Positions 28,150-41,699 of a DNA stretch of 64,000 nucleotides are shown here, piece after piece. A program made the translations under genes and the position numbers. A model generated the notes under the pieces. It saw nothing but the letters and a program-made list of their open reading frames with translations, searched no databases and was not told the origin of the DNA. Each line of letters starts with the position of its first letter. The stretch's first letter is position 1. Origin of the DNA: Balanoglossus misakiensis. Lineage: Eukaryota > Hemichordata. The stretch spans positions 10,664,001 to 10,728,000 of the forward strand of contig CM082594.2 of assembly GCA_040954595.2 (NCBI GenBank). Reading direction: 5' to 3'.

Positions 28150-31100
28150 TCATTTTGTTTGACTCAATGCTTTTTGCTCGTCGTAACTTTTGATTTCTTC
28201 AAACAAGGAGACTGTTTTCTCAATCATGTCACCGAGAAGACCATAAACCTGGAAGAGGAAAAAATAAATAAAGAATATTGAAAACCATAAAAGACTAAAT
28301 GATTGTCATTTGTCTGGTTCTAAAGATTGCCTTGAGTCAAGAGAATACTGCACTCACCTGCACATACAGTTTTGTTCGATATTTGTTGTCCAATACAGGA
28401 TCACCTGTGTCTGAAGCTGGAGTGATGGCGCCCCCTAGCAGTTGAGGACTTCGTAAATCTTGTCTCTCACCAGATGGTGTTGTCAGATCTTTTGTGCTCA
28501 CCGATTGTGTCGGGGTGGGCGCAGTGCGCGACTGTTTGCCACCTTTGCTTTTACTTTTGGGACGATCTTTCTCCTTTTCCTGGAAATATACACAGACAGA
28601 CATGAGCGTGAAAGGCAAAGACATTCAATGGAGTCGGCTATGGCTCTCCCTACAGTACACTGCGCACACACAGCCCTATTATCTATACATGACTACATTC
28701 TGTACAACCCTACATTTTGATCAACTTACATCTTTCTTTCCTTTCTTCCCTCCATCCTTTTTATCTTTCTTTGTCGTCTCCTCCTCCTTGTGCTCTCGTT
28801 TCTTTTTCTTGGGCTCACCTAAAGAATCACGACAACCGAAATTAGTCTACATACACCATGCAAGATACTGACATCTTTGTCAGCTTCACACTCTGTGCAT
28901 CGTGTGCACGTAACTACAACTGAACTTGAGGTTCTGAGCCTTGAATTGCAAATGTATGGTTTTGAAAACCAAACACTGGTGGCGCAGGATTAGTGTTTGT
29001 GACAACATTTCACACCATTACTTCCAACACTTGCAGACAAGACTCTGGTTTTAATCAGCTTCACAATCATGTGCACATACCTAACTGTATCAAGTCAGGT
29101 TACTGTGGTTTACATTGATGGAGAAAAGACAACACCAATTATACAGCATTGTGCGGGTTACTGGTTTGTGTCTTTTCTTCATAATGAAACCAGGATGCAT
29201 GGAAGTTGATATTAGTCGGACAACACATCTAAAGTGAAGCAGTCCACCATAAGGTTACTTCAGAACCCCAAGTGAAATGTTATGAGAAACTGTGTCATTT
29301 ATCATTCAGAGTTTTAATTCACACACTCGCTCACACATGAGTTGCTCTATCAAATAAATTCTGCCATGACAGTGATTATAAACCATAACGATGAAGTGAT
29401 TATGCCGATAGTCGATGCAGCCCCTCCCCATTTCTCCCATATATTGGAATGACCCCCATTTACTGTAGTTGATGGATCATTCCAATGTTCAGGAAGAGGG
29501 GAAGCAAACTTTGTTTTCACCCTGTGGTGCACTAAAATGCCTGACTTACTTTTCTGAGAACTTTTGCCAGCTGAAATGTGTTATGTGGTGTAAAGGATAA
29601 AAAATTTATCAGAGAAAATAAAAATGAACTAGGAGTTAGTTAGAGGGTTAGTTTGGGTACATTCAACCCAATGGGAAAATGGGTTAGGAAATCATATGAA
29701 TTCATTACTTGGTAATAGCGGATGGGTTGAAAAAGGGTTCAAGATGAATGAAGGAATACAACATAATAAAGAAATAAATAAAAAAGGTCGCTATGTGAAA
29801 TACTGATGGACTTCATTTATAATATATTCTGCATAGTAAATCTGAAAATGGCCGCCGCTTAATTGGAGTAAATAAATCACACATTCTCAACTATAATTGG
29901 ACACCGTTTAAAGATATGGGGGTCAAAAAGCACAAAAATACACACAAAACAATATCAGACCCACCCCACCTCCCCCCATTGTGAGATAGAAGCACTTCAC
30001 AACAAGTGTGGGTAGGAATCTCAAAAAACTTCAATGTGATTGACAGGGCAATGCAATCATGCAAATAACCAACTCAAATTATTTTGGAAATAAAGAAAAT
30101 TATAGAAAAGTGGAAAAAAAAAATCAAGTGACCACAACATTTCTATCAAGTGAAGATTTCAACCTGCTGAATCCACACTACGTTTGCCAGATTGGATCCC
30201 TAATTTCGAGGAAATATGAAAGAAAATGGTGTGTGGAACAAACAAAAAATTACGTCGGATAGTGAAAAATTGTGAGTGAAACTCTCTCACAAAAACCAAA
30301 AAATAACAGAAATGCAAAAACTGCAGATACATTTTTTTAAAAAACCAACCACAATCAGTGAAGGACCAGAAGAATTCAAAAACAACATGAACGTGAATAA
30401 CGTTGTCAGGAAATATAAATTTCTTCAGAGTATATTGAAAATTGAAAAAAAAGATAAAAATGGTGCATGTGTCACACATCAGGAAACAGAATTTTGCAAG
30501 CAATAACGAACAAACCACATGAAAAGATTTGAAACATCACTGTGCAGGGAAAATTGAATCACGGATGTGATGTTCACAGGAGAGGGAAACCACACGAAAC
30601 TTACGTCTTTCATGATGACGTTTCCCTAAAAAAATAGATAGCATGTGATAAGGGGGTGATGAAGAAATGAAATTGATGAAAAGTTACTTTTGTTAAAAAT
30701 GATTGAAATTAAATAAGATGATTGGCAAAGTGTAATTAATTTTAGCAACTGAAACAATGGAAGTATTTAATGACCTGCTTTCCCTGATACAGCAACACAT
30801 TCTGTTCATACTTAAAAAGCAACCACAGTCTCTCACACATAATTTTTTGAATGATGAACTAAAACTGAATGAGAGGGGCTAGCTTCATACAACTAACAAG
30901 AATCTATCCTTAACATAGTTGGAAAAGTTTTACAGAAATTATCATAGCATACAATATAAATTGTACACCTACATAGGTTTTTACATTATATAATATATTA
31001 ATCTACTCTCTGATTTGAGTTGTACTATTGAACAACCTTGTAATCATTAATATTGCAAAGTAATTCAATACCATTTTCAATATCTTGTACACACACACAC

Positions 31101-34100
31101 ATGCACGCACACATACCGTACATACATACACAGCAGAAGAACATGGTGTATTTCTGCACACTGTGTCAGAACATTCATACATGACACAGTGCACAGACAA
31201 TGAATTACTGCAGTAGTAGTAACAAATACTTAGTCCAAGAATCTCTTGATTAGTGTATAACATTAGTACCAGTTTGACAGGCTCCAGAACAAGACTGAAT
31301 TAGTCCATTGAGTGTCAGTGGAATTGTATTAAACAAAACTAAAATAAAAAGGTCTTAGTGAAGACACTTACTCCATGGACACTGTGGACAGAAGAACCGC
31401 GTACTCAACAACAAGGAACGATACGACGTGTGTTACTGTTATTTGTGTAGACACAAAACGAGCAAAGCGTGCAGCAGAAGCAGATAAAGTGAAGGATGGT
31501 TACAAGTTGGGAGGGGAGTTGCGTTAGCACAGAATAAGGAAGGGATGTTATTAGTTTTTCAGGAGTGGGATTTCAGGACAGGATTCTCAAGAAAGTTTCG
31601 GGATTTGAAACCATATAATAGGGCACAGGGAAATTGCAGTTTCTTTTTTTAAGAAAGCAAGCTTTAACATTAAAGGTACTTCTACAAGGGTAGGTACAAC
31701 ATATCTAGGTTTGCCTGGGTTTTTATGTGTACTGGTAGCTTGGATGGGTTGCACTTGGGTGTGCGGGCACAATAATGGGTATAGGGATGGAATGATGGGT
31801 ATTTACACAGGATGGTGGGTACTTAGATGAGAACGACGGGTGGTGGGTATACGAAAGTGGTGGGTTCTAAGATTGCAGAAAAGCATGGTTGGTCTTTACA
31901 GGGGTTGGTATACATTATGAGTAATGAGTTCCAGTTACTTATGCACTCAATATGCACTGATGCAGATTATACTAGTGAGAGATTTAGCTAGCAGCTCCCG
32001 AATGATTAAAATACTGCCAGGCATTCGCGATGGATTTCTCAGCGCACACCGTGAGGTTAAAGTTCATCACCATGCCAACACCCTTCACACAATAAAACAT
32101 CTCTGTTACTAAGCAACACCGGATGATGTTATCCTCCCTGTCAAACACCTAATTTAACTTCCGTGCTAAATATAATTGAATTTCCGTGCATGATAACACA
32201 TGGACCTACAGCTATGCATTCCTTGTTGTTGAGGACAGGGTTTGACATCCAAAGTGCTATGCAGCAAGAAAAGTGAGTGATTTTATTATTTTTCTAGATT
32301 TTTTGTTGGTAACTATACCTCTCATGGCTTCGAGGACCGCTAAGACTGTTGATGCACAGAAGATAGTGAGATTTTTCGATGAAGAAAAAGAAAACATGAA
32401 CATAAATATATTTGAAAAGAAACGTCAACAACAATAGCAACATGCCCACCCACTTTGAAAAAGTTGCAAACTACTATATCAAGTGAAATAAACAAGCTAA
32501 ATCAAGTTTCGAAAATTGCACTGACTGAGCTCATAATTGATGAGGGAAGGTAAATTAAAATTATGGGGCTTGGGTCTGGACTGGGGCACTTCTCAACCAC
32601 AAATGCACATTTCAGATATGAACATCCCGGGGAGAAAAATAGGAAGAATTTGAAAAATCTGTGCAAAGAAATATGAAAATACTGAGTCACATGCAAAGAT
32701 CACAGAGGAGAAGGTACCACTACTGTTGCTCCTTTTTTTTGAAGACTTATACAGACTGCAATTTGGGTCGAAAATCTTCTGTGAAATCTTTGAGAAAATA
32801 ATTTCACATCAAAACACTATCAAGATCCTACTGATTTGGGAAGGGAAAAAATGGTCTGGAAAATTTGGTAAAAGCATCGACTATTTTCATTTGCGTGAAT
32901 TTTACCTGTTTGACTCCATTTCTTAGTAAGACGTCCTTGAAAATGTGTAGGACCAATATTTGATGATGAGAAGAATTCAATTAACAAATCTAACATTTTG
33001 TATCATTCTCACAGTAAAAAATGAAATTGGTCGTAGCGTACGGAAGTCTCCTCTATAGAAGATGTGCAGTGTACACATATCAGGACATGCATAGAAACAA
33101 ATAAGACAAAATGACAAAGACCAGGAATGACAACACTCACTTGTTTCCGTCTCGGGATAGACATCTTCCTTGTCATCCATTCCCAATGCATTCCGTAACA
33201 ACATGGACTGTCCAACCAAGCCATCGACCGACTCCAACCAGCACTGGTATCTGAGAGGCAAACAGGATCACTTGCATTAGGCAAAATGACATATTTTATG
33301 TGATTTTCATCAAACTTATCAGGCCATAAGTCTATAGATTCAAACAAAATCACTACTTACGCCACTTTATACATTTGCTGTTGTACCGGAGACATTGGCG
33401 GGAATCGCAATGACACTGCGGCCGCGTTCATTTTCATCAACAAGTCCTCTCTCTTCTCCTCATCTTCAATCTGCAGGAATGCATCCTTCATGTTGCCAAG
33501 CGACAAGTCCCACTCGTACTCATCTCGTTCATCTTCCTCCAATTGTTCCAGGTACAGACTTCGCAGCTCGGTGACCACCTCATTGGTGTAATGCATCTGC
33601 AAACGAACAAACAGTGGATGTTTTCACTGAAGGTATGTTTGCTGTAGGGATACATGAAATGCAAAGTGTACATTGATCTAGCCATACTCCATTCACTCAT
33701 TATTTAAAGATAAATCCAACTTACTCCTGGATTGAGTCGTTCAAATATCTCTTCATCAGTGATGTAGGCATCCACAGGAGACCTGGCTCTGTCAGGGGTA
33801 CGCACTCCTTCAACCAAGTCATCCACGATCTTACGAATGTTCATTTCTGCTTGCCTGTGCGCCAACTCTCTCTGAAATTAAATTATGATGTATACAAAAG
33901 TTGAGGACACATTAATTCTGGAACCAAGGACAGTGGAAAAAGCTCAAAACTAGTTGAACTGAATTGAATTTACATTTATTTCTCTCACCTCAATTTCATT
34001 TCTCATTTTCTTGTTCTTGTCTTCCTGCAAAGCTACGGCCCTGAGTGTGACTTGCAGAGCACATCCGCCATTGAGGGACGGTCTAGTCACCAACTGCCAA

Positions 34101-36723
34101 GTCTCGCTGAAGATACCGGCATTCGGAGATTTGAAGACAAACGGGAATTTCAGGCCATCCCCCGGAAGCAAGACACCACTGCTGGTGTTGAAGTAAAACC
34201 GCTGAACATTTCCACTCAGGACCGTTTCCAATGGGTTGGATTTAGGAATTAGCTGAAACAAGTAAAAGGAAGACAAAAATCTTAGATGATGATTCTCTTA
34301 CTGCCATAAGAGGTAATGCTGGTTGTCAAATCATTGAACGAGAACGACCAAATGAACTCTGACCTACTTTGACCTACCTTCCAATCATAGTAGATAGTTG
34401 TGGTACCATCATTGACCAGCTGCAAGTGCGAGGTCACTCTCTCGCCGGCAAAGGCCTCAAAGGTCACCCTGGCATTGTGACCGATTTGGTCCTTGTTTGC
34501 ATAGCTGTCACCAGTCCACCTGGCAGGGTAGCCATCAAACAACAGAGCTGGTCCAATCACAGGCTGTGGGATATCTGGTTGGTCATGTAGAGGGTCCCTG
34601 CAAGAAGAAGTAACAGAAACAGACTCTGATTTATAATCCATGACAAACCAACACAGGTAAATGGAACTGCTTGGCATCACCAGTCCACCAAAAATCTGGT
34701 GATTCAAGATTTGTTTCTAGTGTGTGTGGTTATTATTTCATCAACTTACAATGTATCATCTTCTCCTGGCATTTCCGTGATGGTTGCATCTTGTAGAGAT
34801 TCTCTCTCATCTTCTTCTTCAAAGCGTAGCGGTTTGTTGCTGCCAACAACTTGCAGGTTATCCAGATCCTGCAATAGTTGAGAGATTGTTAAATCTTTGA
34901 CTTCTTCTGTCAGGAAATCCTCTGTGATCATTTTCAATCTTATTTTCTCATAATAGTGTTTTTTGATCCTGGCAAACAAATTAATAAAACCATGGAAACT
35001 CACCGGTTTGTAAGGGTCCAGCTCATCCATCACTTCCTGGATTTGTTGCTTCCGTTGGTGGAGATATTGGGATTTCTTCCACGGATAATTGATAGGCGTT
35101 GATCTTCCTGCTTGCCATGTGGTGCCTTTCTCCTTCTGGATGACCTTGGGGTTACCAATGTGTTCAATTGGGGGTGGGTAACCTCTCTCAGTCTGCGTCA
35201 AGGTCATCTGGACGCCAGTCAGGTCGTCACCGATCTTCTCTACCTGCTTCCAGAACTCACTACCGACACGATCTTGGAGGGGAGCGTACGAGTTAGACAT
35301 TACACAGTGAAAGATTGGTCACTAATGCTATATATTGTTTGAATGAATAAAGGATGAGTTCCCACCAAATTTCTGCAAAAGGGTGATTTTATCCATACTC
35401 ACATCCTTTCCCATAATCCACAGCCGGAATAGATCTATCAATAAGATATCTCTCTTCTTGGATTTTTCTGTATTCCTCAGACTGGTTCATTACCAGCTGT
35501 TCAACTGGTTTTTGCAGAAGTTCTGTGGGGAAAAAACATGAAAAGTTTTCATGTGTGATTCTTGATATATTTTGGCTCAAACTTCAACCATCCATAATCA
35601 CAATTTTTGAGTTCAGGATCAGGAGCTGAAACTACTTACTTGAAATATATCCCTGCTGTCTCTTTCTGTCGATCATTTTTTGCTGCCAGTTCTTCAAGGC
35701 ATTGTTTTCATCCAAGAGTGGATTTTGAGGCGGTACAGCCGACGCCCTTTTCTTCTCAAACTTGACACTGGGTGTCCTGGGTCGTAGGTCAACCTCTTTC
35801 TGCTCAGGATAGTTCTATCAGTGAAAATAGAATGAATATGTCATTATTTGTGAGACGATGACATAACCATGCAACTTCTAACCTTCCTCTATCAATCCAT
35901 AACATCTCCCTAACCCCTCCTTCCCTATATCTCCTTCTATCCCTCCAAACCTCACCTGCAAGTGACCCTGTTGAGTGGCTTCCATTTTGAACTCTTCCAC
36001 AGTTCCCAGGATACTGAATGGAATGATGTTACCATGGGAGTCAAATTTTGGACCAGTGCCACCTGTAAAAATAATTGAAAATACATTAATTTAACCATCT
36101 GACTTTTGTCCATCCACCCTTCCCTACACCATGGCACATTTTGGTTTAAGCCAGTGTTTTTTCAATCGCATGTGGCTGGACCCATCTACTGGGAAACAGG
36201 GGTAAAAGCTAGGATTTCAAGCCCAACCCACCTAGGTAGTCTGGCTGTTTCAATGGTGCATCAGGTGGTGCCGGTTTGGCTATGGTGATGCGTTTCGTCT
36301 TGGGTTTCTCGATTTCAGACTTGGGTTTGGCCTTTCTCACCAGGACTGGTTTGGTTGGTGTCCGCTTTCTCTCGGCTGATGGTGGTTTGGGCATGCGAAT
36401 CTGTCAGGCAAAACATATCAAGAAGTTTACATGAGAAAGGTGGAAAATTTCTTGTTTAATGATAATTTGGCATAAACAGGTTAACATGTGATCATTTTGG
36501 GATAATACATAGACTGTAAACCACCAGAATGATTAAATTAGAGTTTATTTTCTACTCACATCTTTGAGTTTCTCCACATCAATAGCCAACGCTTGGATGT
36601 CTTCCCCATCTATCACCTGCTTGGGGGGAGGGGCTTGTTCCTCCTCAACCTGCGACTGAGATAGGTTGGGGCTTGCTGCTTTCTCTGGGGTTCCATCTCG
36701 TTTCTTGCCACCTTTCAACTTAT
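28150..36723 (-). CDS. MYCBPAP: MYCBP-associated protein, body of the gene (exons 2 onward)
   Basis: Exons (minus): 36723-36560, 36400-36232, 36062-35956, 35814-35640, 35522-35403, 35272-35004, 34868-34750, 34597-34378, 34252-33989, 33871-33725, 33596-33361, 33250-33141, microexons 30625-30605 and 29570-29550, then 28818-28730, 28579-28358, 28248-28150. With the 50315-50261 first exon the total is 868 aa (human about 947). Family landmarks appear in order: GEDIQALAIDVEKLKD, KNWQQKMIDRKRQQGY, YRKIQEERYLIDRSIPAVDY, ITHI-like PPPIEHIGNPKVIQKEKG, ALLFDGYPARWTGDSYANKD, a beta-rich RFYFNTSSGVLLPG / KFPFVFKSPNAGIFSETW domain, SPVDAYITDEEIFERLNP and CWLESVDGLVGQSMLLRNAL. A Lys/Glu-rich stretch follows, then the end VYGLLGDMIEKTVSLFEEI. 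Vertebrate MYCBPAP is testis-enriched, binds MYCBP (AMY-1) and is reported in the axonemal central apparatus. Exon 2 needs an upstream exon ending in phase 1. Confidence 0.93.
29550..29570 (-). CDS. MYCBPAP: Predicted 21-nt microexon of MYCBPAP
   Basis: A 21-base segment is flanked on the minus strand by TTTCAG and GTAAGT and reads in phase 1 on both sides, adding P/T-GKSSQK before the Lys-rich tail. It keeps the frame whether included or skipped, so it may be alternatively spliced. Support is from splice sites, phase and fitting composition only. Confidence 0.55.
30605..30625 (-). CDS. MYCBPAP: Second predicted 21-nt microexon of MYCBPAP
   Basis: Another 21-base segment, preceded on the minus strand by a T-tract and TAG and followed by GTAAGT, also phase 1 on both sides, adds a basic KRHHER-type peptide. 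It has the same length and phase as the microexon at 29550-29570. Confidence 0.5.
31088..31112. repeat. (AC)n-type simple repeat in a MYCBPAP intron
   Basis: Alternating AC units with GC interruptions lie in the 2.5-kb intron between the 30.6-kb microexon and the 33.2-kb exon. Apart from the repeat and AT-rich sequence, nothing was seen in 30626-33140. Confidence 0.8.
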
Positions 36724-37196
36724 CTGAAACGTTCCAGAGAGAGAAATAGCCAGGTTAATCCTATGCTGTCACCCCTGTTTTCGTGCGTGTGAGTCTGGCC
36801 GTAACCATTGACAAGAATACATGTAGGGCTGTTGCATAATGGTGGTGGTGATAGGGTGGAATCAGTGATTGCGACAAAATGGTGGTACGATCAGGTTGGC
36901 TGTTGGCCTTGGGTTTCTTGACAGTGTTGGATCTTCACATACAGGTACATATAGCTAGAACTGACACCTTTTTGTACAAACAGATGCATCCATAATGCTC
37001 AAACATGGAGATTCGGGCTGGGAGATTCTGTGAAATCACATGACTGTGGTCAACAGAGTCGTCTGTCATCTCCATGGATACGGTTTTAAATGACTGATAT
37101 ACACTTCTATGCAGCATCATAAGAGTAAACTTCAATAACATGACAAATGCATGTACTGAAATAAAACTTACAAGCAGTAGTTGACACTCAACATAC

Positions 37197-37218
37197 CTTC
37201 TTCAAGTAAACCAAACAT
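37197..37218 (-). CDS. MYCBPAP: Weak candidate first coding exon of MYCBPAP (MFGLLEE)
   Basis: ATG at 37218 is followed by seven codons and a GTATGT donor in phase 1. It is the candidate nearest to exon 2 but is very short and not basic like the others, and a second donor nearby (about 37174) is in phase 2. It may be chance. Confidence 0.2.
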
Positions 37219-37289
37219 GCCATGTACGCAATCATACACGTATTACAAAAATTCTAAGACATATAAAAAAGGAAGGGAAACATTCTTAC

Positions 37290-37338
37290 AAAACATTCTC
37301 AACTTGGTGGATATCGCCAAAGTCGACTTGGACGTCAT
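37290..37338 (-). CDS. MYCBPAP: Candidate alternative first exon of MYCBPAP (MTSKSTLAIS...)
   Basis: ATG 37338 opens 16 codons (MTSKSTLAISTKLRMF) to a GTAAGA donor in phase 1, so it would join exon 2 in frame. The surrounding 37.3-37.4 kb has more CpG than the flanks, as expected near a promoter. The evidence is composition, donor and phase. Confidence 0.35.
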
Positions 37339-38593
37339 CTTGGCCACAAACGTTACCAAAGTATACACAATCACAACCGCCACCAAACAGCTCGGAGCTG
37401 AGGTTTGTTATCAAGACTCAGTCTCCACTTGAGTGTTTCAAACACAGATATGCAAATTTTATGCAGATCAACCCATGATACACCTAATGTATCAACAAAA
37501 GTTGCTATTTGCTCTAGGCCATACTAAATTAAAATTCTGTTGAATGGAATCTACTGGTAGACTTTTTTTACCATTTCAGATTATATGTCAATGTACAATG
37601 AAAATGTGGTTTAGGTACAATTTACTAAATTATTGCTGAACGTTTTAAGATCATCGTTTCACTATTAATCAGCTCATCAGTTTCAGCTTTTGTACATTTT
37701 ATTTTCCTTTCCAACAGTAACACTGTCAATATTGGTTTTGAAACCAGGCTTCAAATACCACAGCTTTTGTCTAAATGCTAATTGTAATTTTCACAAACTC
37801 ACCAAAGAGCAATTTGTTGACTTTTCAAAGGCGATTGCCATGACTGAAGGGACGTAAATCGAACCACACACAGTCAACAGATGGTTTTGGACATTGACAG
37901 TCGGAGTGTGGAATTTTCTGGTTATCAACTACTTGGTGCTGAGGTGATCTGTAATTCCTTACATCGACCACACTGGTAAGTCAAAATTCTGCGATTTCCA
38001 CAGATGCTAATTTTCAGATGACAGCCTTGGACCAACCCCTCGAATACCCCTCAAAGTTAACCCTCCATCCGTCCTGCATAAGTGTCTACAGCCAACTAAC
38101 CCACCAATACAGACATTTAGTATGCCACCCTTGCCCCCTTTTAGTAAAAAAACACTTAATTTCGTCGTATTCTCTAATTGCTTCGTACATTCCTCCAGGC
38201 AAGAATGTAATTACACCAGTCAGATATCGATCATGAGATCAGGTTCTAATGGAGCCACTTAGCCAACACCATATGCTACAGGTACACAATACCCAACATG
38301 TAGTCTAACACACCTACTCAGGTGATGTCATTCTAGATGTATCCCCGGGGCACACAGGACTAATTACAAAGTGTAGACCCGCTAAGTGGATGTTAATCCG
38401 TGGCCATGAAAGAGCAATCAGAGAAAAAAGCTGTTGGGATTCTGGGAATCACTGGAGAGAAAGCTAATTTAATTACAGACTGGCAACGCAGGGATTAATC
38501 GCAGAGACACAGTCAGTGTAAACACATCAGAGTGCTCGCTGAGTAAATGAGTTTGTGTTGAATGAACGCTGAGGAACAGAAATTTCTACATAC

Positions 38594-38744
38594 TGGCTGA
38601 GGATATATTGCGTACAGCTGAACCAAACCTAGCTCTTGTTTTCTTAGAGGCTCTTGAAGTACTGGCACTGGACAGGGATGATGTCTGTGACACTGGTCTC
38701 CTGCCTGCTGATGGAGATTTCGGTTTGGTTGCTTTGTCTTGCAT
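38594..38744 (-). CDS. MYCBPAP: Candidate alternative first exon of MYCBPAP (MQDKATKPKS...)
   Basis: ATG 38744 opens 50 codons very rich in Ser, Thr, Lys and Arg (MQDKATKPKSPSAGRRPVSQ ...) to a GTATGT donor in phase 1. A second possible donor (phase 2) lies inside, so the exon end is uncertain. Composition resembles the basic N-terminus of vertebrate MYCBPAP. An alternative is a separate basic protein exon. Confidence 0.4.
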
Positions 38745-41608
38745 ATTGCACTCTGTGAATCTGTGGCTTCGTCAACTAGAGTGCTGTGGAATTCTGTGGC
38801 AGTTGGTTTTGTGTTTAAAGTTTCTGTGTTAGTACTTTTATGTTAGAAGTGATAGGCAAGTTATGCTTGATCACAAGTTTGAAATCTGTTCCCTGTCATA
38901 TAGTTCGATTGTCAGCTCTAGCTATATACCTGCATCTGATCCAAGGGTTGAAAGTTTCAACACAAACTTGGCAAGAGCTTATTCTCCAAGCAAGTATTTA
39001 CAAGTTACAGTTTGACTTCAAAAGACAGCGCGTGAGATTTCTTTAGCGGTTTCGCAGCCAGGCAAAATAATGAACTCTTCTTATCCGAGAGTTGCTATAG
39101 TTACTGTCAATATGATGTGTACCTGCGTGCCGATACAGTACTTCTTGCGTTGAAACAAACGATTCTTATAATGCGTGAGCACATCCAAGAGTTTATTTCT
39201 ATTCTGTTCAGAACAAACAGCTCTGGATAAACGTTCACAAAAGTTTGACGCTGGATCAACAGGTGGTTTTCCAGTGGAGTTGCCAGGTGTCGGATTGTTC
39301 TCCCAGGTCACATTTTTGTGTTGTTGGTCTTGACAGGGCGGTGGACAAAAGACAACGCTCTTAGTTCGATGATCTCTCCACAAACACCGGATGACAAAAA
39401 ATAAACCAACTCGCTTGTTCAGATCTTCTCTAGTACCACACGCACGTCCGTCACACAAAGGACATAATTATCCAGGACAAACAGTGGGACTCGTCCTCAG
39501 AGAAACGCTAATTGCACTTTTCCAGGTGATCACACCCTGACACTTGCCCCGTGGAATTGAAATGTAGATTGACCACAGCAACCAATAAACAGTGTCCAGG
39601 ACTCGACCACTGCACACATAGGGATGTTCAAGTTCAAATCAATGCTTCACAAACATTCTAATTTGTCCTCCTTGAGGAATTCTAGTCCTCATTTTCATTC
39701 TAACGCCCTTTCCAAATAAAGCTTGAATTAATATGTTCATATCTGTGATGAGAGTATAAGTTTAGTTTACTTCTGTGTATTCATCTCATCCCTTGTTTTT
39801 TAATGGTACAGTCCAAACAAATCTAGAGGTACATGTACTTCTTTTGGCCAGAATAAATATTCACATCTGTTAGACTACAAATATTTACAAACTGGAAGTT
39901 TTTTTCCCCACAGCAACTAGTCATGCTAGTTTTATACACAGGCCCTATGGCCTCATTTACATTTACAATTTTACCATTTTAAGAAAATTAAGTTCTCATA
40001 AAGAAGTTGTCATTTTTGTGTGAAACAGGCTAAGAATAACATTTGTGTGAGTCACCGAAATTAACAATACTTGTTCACATTTCTTATGGCCTGGTCTGTG
40101 TACATTTCAGTGACGAAATGAAACGTGTGGTTCGTTGTGAAAAGAACGCAAACATCATGAGGGCAGTCTTGCTTTGTGTCTTATCAGAGCAAGTGGGCCA
40201 TGGAAACACTATAACAACAACCGTGGTCGGTCAAGACTGACACTGGTCAAAACCGGCCGTGACGGAGAGAAATTAATAAGACGTTATCCAGCCAATATTG
40301 GTGGCAATTGACAATGTTTAATTAACTGATAAGACAGTGTGGAGTGTTTGATAATCACTTAGAAGTAGCAATATGGATCTAATATCTCCTTGTTAATTAA
40401 ACTGCCCTAAATCCAGACCAACAGACAAGTCAGAACAACAATTGGTTCACATTTATTTAGGTACCAACACGCAAAAATGTTATGTATGCTTAAATTGGTT
40501 ATTGGGTATTTTTATCGCCAGTGATTTAATGGTCAAAATGCAACATTATTTACACTGTCAGACAACAGCATTGATTTTATTGATCAAATTTTCTGTGGCC
40601 TGACACTCCGCCCTCCCCCCACTCACCAAAACACTAGACTGCAACTAACCGTACCGGCACTAATCAGCTGTTTATCTTTCAGCCATTTTACGTGACCCAC
40701 CAGGTCAAAGTTTCTTAGGTACAGGATAAAACAAAACAAATGGACACTGTAAATCATTAGCTCAATGCACAAAATCCAGACATGCAAACACTCGAAACTA
40801 AATTTATGGCTGAAAACGCCACTTGAGAAAAGGCAAATCAATAAGTTGATGGGCATAAAATGGACACAGTTTTTTCGCTGATTAGAAGTGTGTACCATGA
40901 CCACACTAGACAAGCTAGCTATGCATAATGTCTCAGTTTTGGAGTAGATTTGGCTTTTGCGGCACTGCTTCAATTATAACAACAATATTTTCAGATGCAT
41001 ATCAGTAAACACATGAGTTGCTACAGACTCAGACTGTTAGATACAAAGTCGTGACAGGGGTCTTTAGGAGGAACTGTATCATGGTAGTTCCAATCGCCTG
41101 GGTTGGGTGATTTTTTAAAGATTTCTCTGTAAACTATAATGCTAAGGACAATGTCAAAGAAATACTTTAAGTGGTTCCTTCTATACAGAGTACCGGTACT
41201 TGAAAACTGGTGTGATTAAATTTTAATGATGTGCACTTCAATGTCATATATGAACTCGACAACGCTGTTACTGGTATCATGTACATTCTAGGACCAAATT
41301 CCAAGCAAGCAAGATACATGTATATAAAACGAACATAAAATTGACACACCAATACACTTGGGTGAATTTTTAGAAACAGCACTACTTTCTTGGCAGTTTT
41401 ATGAATCTCAAAACACCAACAGAAAGAAAAAGATCAGCCGTTCTTGTTAGATGAGGTCAGTCATGCATACTGGAATATGCAGTGCTGACAGACAAAAATG
41501 TACACCTACTCAGAAAGATTTTAATCAGCCACTGACGACAACCACACCAGAAAATGACCGGCAACTAAACAAACACTGAACTGATAATGAACTATATAAA
41601 GTCATCAC

Positions 41609-41699
41609 CTTCACTTTGGTGGCCAGAGTCGGCCGTGCTCGCACTCCTCCGGACAGCGTCCACCCCCGTACTCGAGCCTCTCCGAACTGCTTTCTCCAT
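41609..41699 (-). CDS. MYCBPAP: Candidate alternative first exon of MYCBPAP (MEKAVRRGSS...)
   Basis: ATG 41699 (context GCCGATGG) opens 30 codons, MEKAVRRGSSTGVDAVRRSA and on, to a GTGATG donor in phase 1. The frame is also open further upstream (LSSLDLISIEP precedes this Met), so the true start may be earlier. CpG-rich compared with its surroundings. The donor is weak. Confidence 0.35.

Noticed and set aside
39081-39458. A 125-codon minus-strand ORF
   Set aside because: No recognisable domain, and the only good donor (GTACAC) is weak and phase 0. Left unassigned.
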